A stretch of DNA of 64,000 bases from the NCBI GenBank assembly GCA_964602515.1, contig CAZRRJ010000001.1, positions 861,363 through 925,362 of the forward strand, read 5' to 3'. The stretch is from Carboxylicivirga sp964602515 (GTDB lineage: Bacteria; Bacteroidota; Bacteroidia; Bacteroidales; Marinilabiliaceae). The position numbers and the translations under genes were made by a program. Positions 61,632-64,000 of the stretch are shown here, piece after piece (position 1 is the first letter of the stretch; the number at the start of each line of letters is the position of its first letter). Below the pieces are notes generated by a model. It was not told where the DNA came from and did not search any database. It saw only the letters and a program-made list of their open reading frames with translations.

Positions 61632-63191
61632 TTAAAGTGGAATATTAGAATGCTTCTTAGGAGGATTACTCACTTTCTTAGTCTGTAAATTCTGGAAAGC
61701 TCTTATCACTCTGAATCGTGTATTTCGAGGCTCTATAACGTCATCAATATACCCGTAAGATGCCGCTTGATATGGATTAGCAAAGGCTTCTTCATATTCC
61801 TCTATCTTCTTATCTGCATACTCAGCTTTAGCTTCATCAGTATCTAACTTAGAAATAGCACGTCCTTCAAGTACTTCAATAGCTCCTTTAGCACCCATCA
61901 CTGCAATCTCAGCCATTGGCCATGCATAGTTAAAATCACCGCGCAATTGCTTACACGACATAACATCATGTGCACCACCATACGATTTGCGAATTGTAAC
62001 AGTCACTTTTGGAACAGTTGCTTCTCCGTAAGCAAACATTAATTTTGCCCCATGTGTAATAATGCCAGCATATTCTTGTCCAGAACCAGGCAAGAAACCA
62101 GGAACATCTACCAAAGTAAGAATTGGTACATTAAATGAATCACACATACGCACAAAACGCGCTGCTTTGCGGGATGCATCACAATCCAATACTCCAGCAA
62201 GGTAATTCGGTTGGTTAGCAACAACACCTACTGATTGCCCATCTAAACGACAAAAACCTGTAATAATGTTTTTTGCGTAGTTACGATGTACTTCCAAAAA
62301 TTCACCTTCATCAGCAATCGAGAAGATAACCTCCTTCATGTCGTAAGGTAAATTTGGATTATCAGGAACAATGATATTTAATTGATCATCCAGACGATCG
62401 ATAGGATCAAGACACTCAATAGTTGGTGCCTCTTCCATATTATTTTGTGGTAAATAGGATATTAACTTACGTATAAGTAATAACCCTTCTTCCTCATTTT
62501 CAACCTTAAAATGAGAAACACCTGATTTTGATGCATGCACATCTGCACCACCAAGGTCTGCAACTGAAATCTCTTCTCCTGTAACTGTTTTTACAACCTT
62601 TGGACCTGTTACAAACATGTAAGAAGTATCCTCTGTCATCATTACAAAATCAGTTAACGCAGGCGAATAAACCGCACCACCAGCACAAGGTCCGAAAATT
62701 GCAGATATTTGAGGAATTACACCTGATGCCAAAATATTACGCTCAAATATTTCTGCATAACCGGCAAGTGATGTCACACCCTCCTGAATACGTGCACCTC
62801 CTGAATCATTAATTCCAATTACAGGTGCACCTACCTTCATCGCCATATCCATAATTTTACAAATTTTTTGAGCAAGCGTCTCAGATAAAGAGCCTCCAAA
62901 AACTGTAAAATCCTGAGCATATACATAAACAACACGACCATCAATCGTTCCATGCCCTGTAACCACACCATCTCCAAGGAATTTATTTTTTTCCATTCCA
63001 AAATTGGTACAGCGATGTGTTACAAACATATCAAGTTCTTCAAATGAGCCTTCATCAAGCAGCACTTCAATGCGCTCCCGAGCTGTCATTTTTCCTTGAG
63101 AATGTTGTTTCTCAATTCGTTTTTCTCCTCCACCAAGCTTAGCTTCATTGCGAAGGTCAATTAGTTTTTTAATTTTATCCTGAGTTGACAT
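61632..63191 (-). CDS. mmdA: Methylmalonyl-CoA decarboxylase carboxyltransferase (alpha) subunit
   Basis: Carboxyltransferase of 519 residues that transfers CO2 from methylmalonyl-CoA to biotin, giving propionyl-CoA. Motifs are KMTARERIEVLLDEGSFEELD, DFTVFGGSLSE, GINDSGGARIQEGV, the FGPCAGGAVYSPALTDF oxyanion segment, VADLGGADVHASKSGV and FLPGSGQEYAGI. They match the propionyl-CoA carboxylase beta/MmdA family. Association with the membrane subunits shows it works as the decarboxylase that pumps Na+. It starts 33 bp after the epimerase. Confidence 0.93.
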   Translation of the reverse strand: MSTQDKIKKLIDLRNEAKLGGGEKRIEKQHSQGKMTARERIEVLLDEGSFEELDMFVTHRCTNFGMEKNKFLGDGVVTGHGTIDGRVVYVYAQDFTVFGGSLSETLAQKICKIMDMAMKVGAPVIGINDSGGARIQEGVTSLAGYAEIFERNILASGVIPQISAIFGPCAGGAVYSPALTDFVMMTEDTSYMFVTGPKVVKTVTGEEISVADLGGADVHASKSGVSHFKVENEEEGLLLIRKLISYLPQNNMEEAPTIECLDPIDRLDDQLNIIVPDNPNLPYDMKEVIFSIADEGEFLEVHRNYAKNIITGFCRLDGQSVGVVANQPNYLAGVLDCDASRKAARFVRMCDSFNVPILTLVDVPGFLPGSGQEYAGIITHGAKLMFAYGEATVPKVTVTIRKSYGGAHDVMSCKQLRGDFNYAWPMAEIAVMGAKGAIEVLEGRAISKLDTDEAKAEYADKKIEEYEEAFANPYQAASYGYIDDVIEPRNTRFRVIRAFQNLQTKKVSNPPKKHSNIPL

Positions 63192-63224
63192 ATAAATTTA
63201 TAAAAATTAGTCTGAAATAAGTGT

Positions 63225-63635
63225 TTAATTATTTGGATCCTCACATAGTTCGGTTAATACACCAAACGTTGACTTTGGGTGAAGAAAACCAATATCTAAA
63301 CCTTCAGCACCTTTTCGAGGAGTTTTGTCAATTAATTTCACACCTTGCTCTTCAGCAAAAGTCAATTTCTCAGCTAAATTTTCTACAGCAAATGCCATAT
63401 GGTGGATACCTTCACCCTTCTTTTCAATAAATTTTCCAATTGGCCCTTCAGGACTTGTTGATTCCAATAATTCTATTTTAGTTTGACCAACCTTGAAAAA
63501 TGCAGTTTTCACTTTCTGATCGGCAACCTCTTCAACTGCATAACATTCTAGCCCATAAACCTTTTCGAAGAATGGTATAGCTTCGTTTAAATCTTTAACT
63601 GCAATCCCAATGTGTTCAATATGTGTTGGCTTCAT
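63225..63635 (-). CDS. mce: Methylmalonyl-CoA epimerase
   Basis: Glyoxalase-fold enzyme of 136 residues that converts (R)- to (S)-methylmalonyl-CoA. It begins MKPTHIEHIGIAVKDLNEAIPFFEKVYG and has KIELLESTSPEGPI, GEGIHHMAFAVENL and IGFLHPKSTFGVLTELCE; the His residues of IEHIGIAV and IHHMAF, with the final Glu, are the metal ligands. It is the first gene of the decarboxylase operon and supplies its substrate stereoisomer. Confidence 0.95.
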   Translation of the reverse strand: MKPTHIEHIGIAVKDLNEAIPFFEKVYGLECYAVEEVADQKVKTAFFKVGQTKIELLESTSPEGPIGKFIEKKGEGIHHMAFAVENLAEKLTFAEEQGVKLIDKTPRKGAEGLDIGFLHPKSTFGVLTELCEDPNN

Positions 63636-64000
63636 ATTTAATTATTTATTGTTTAATAAAATGATGCAACAAAAGTAGAAACTAATAAAAGTATTTCCGC
63701 ATTTTTTCAACTAAAAAAAGATTGTTTTAAAACATGTTATACTACAAAATGATATTAAAATCAATATATTAAACATGTTAGATATATTCTTAAACGGTAA
63801 GAATTTAACAAACTACCAACTACATTTATTAAGTTTAAATAAAGCAACTTATAATTTGTTAAAGTTACACCTTCAAATTGTTTGTATACTTTTGATATTA
63901 CTTATAAATTCAATAATTACACACAGATATTATATCATTTTCTAAAAATCAGTACCAGAACAGCTAATAAGTAATTATAATTATTCCTGTATATATATAC
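63636..64000. other. Region upstream of mce to window end
   Basis: About 365 bp with no gene. It includes a minus-strand TACTTTTG -7 box (63677-63670), 35 bp before the mce ATG, with no -33 element at normal spacing. A second TACTTTTG on the plus strand at 63887-63894 may belong to a gene beyond the window. Confidence 0.4.
63670..63677 (-). promoter_or_regulatory. TAnnTTTG -7 box for the methylmalonyl-CoA operon
   Basis: On the minus strand TACTTTTG is 35 bp before the first gene of the mce-mmd operon. No TTG is present at 17-23 bp upstream. Confidence 0.35.

Noticed and set aside
1..64000. tRNA, rRNA, CRISPR and prophage
   Set aside because: I found no cloverleaf-like, rRNA-like or direct-repeat array sequence and no phage structural genes; short tRNAs could be missed by eye.

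Overview
The window is a 64 kb chromosomal segment of an AT-rich member of the Bacteroidota, most likely a marine or anaerobic Marinilabiliales/Bacteroidales-type organism. The evidence is: TAnnTTTG-type -7 promoter boxes; a complete Bacteroidales-style sodium-pumping methylmalonyl-CoA decarboxylase cluster (propionate branch of succinate fermentation); a cysteate synthase of the kind used for sulfonolipids; a C69 dipeptidase; a sulfatase lipoprotein; and many short lipoproteins. Genes are mostly chromosomal housekeeping and metabolism. I see no tRNA, rRNA, CRISPR array or prophage. Mobile DNA is limited to two decayed insertion sequences (about 18.9-19.65 kb and 41.5-42.2 kb).

Layout. 0-1.4 kb: a PAP2 phosphatase (cut by the window edge) convergent with an EamA transporter. 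1.8-6.2 kb (minus): a tight five-gene operon of a DUF554 membrane protein, a sugar-kinase-like APH domain fused to a RapZ C-terminal domain, a 46-residue zinc-ribbon protein not previously delimited here, a MurU-like nucleotidyltransferase and NhaA. 6.5-13.6 kb (plus): a membrane-stress cluster (YbjN-like, PspA, DUF4178, DUF4247-like lipoprotein, DUF350, membrane spermidine synthase, minimal AdoMet decarboxylase, rhomboid protease, two-TM K+ channel with RCK domain). 13.9-20.5 kb: rocD, small unknown proteins, an LtaS-type sulfatase-fold enzyme, a transposase relic and a coiled-coil protein. 20.8-35.9 kb: argS, a TonB-C/MORN-like protein, a PLD nuclease, a radical SAM protein, a lactonase lipoprotein, C69 peptidase, a CPA antiporter, cysteate synthase translationally coupled to PhnA/YjdM, and a sulfatase. 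36-40 kb: an etfB-etfA-acyl-CoA dehydrogenase operon. 40.2-44 kb: exported MsrB, an unknown Cys-rich protein, a deleted IS3 element, a LutA-like protein and a DUF2520 protein.

44.4-55.2 kb is the most striking region: nine plus-strand genes with gaps of at most 41 bp. Four look like the leucine-degradation steps up to HMG-CoA (methylcrotonyl-CoA carboxylase beta and biotin subunits, methylglutaconyl-CoA hydratase, an acyl-CoA dehydrogenase). The next five are the mevalonate pathway from HMG-CoA downward (type II IPP isomerase, HMG-CoA reductase, a GYDIA-type GHMP kinase, diphosphomevalonate decarboxylase, mevalonate kinase). Neither HMG-CoA synthase nor HMG-CoA lyase is encoded in the window. 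The gene order therefore suggests that leucine carbon may feed isoprenoid synthesis directly through HMG-CoA.

55.4-59.3 kb: a Wza/Wzc pair whose tyrosine kinase ends in a tandem Tyr-Gly repeat, and a DUF4377/META lipoprotein. 59.4-63.6 kb (minus): mce-mmdA-mmdD-mmdC-mmdB. The sodium gradient made by this decarboxylase, together with two cation/proton antiporters elsewhere in the window, fits a Na+-based energy economy. All functional calls are from sequence motifs read by eye; no database search was possible.
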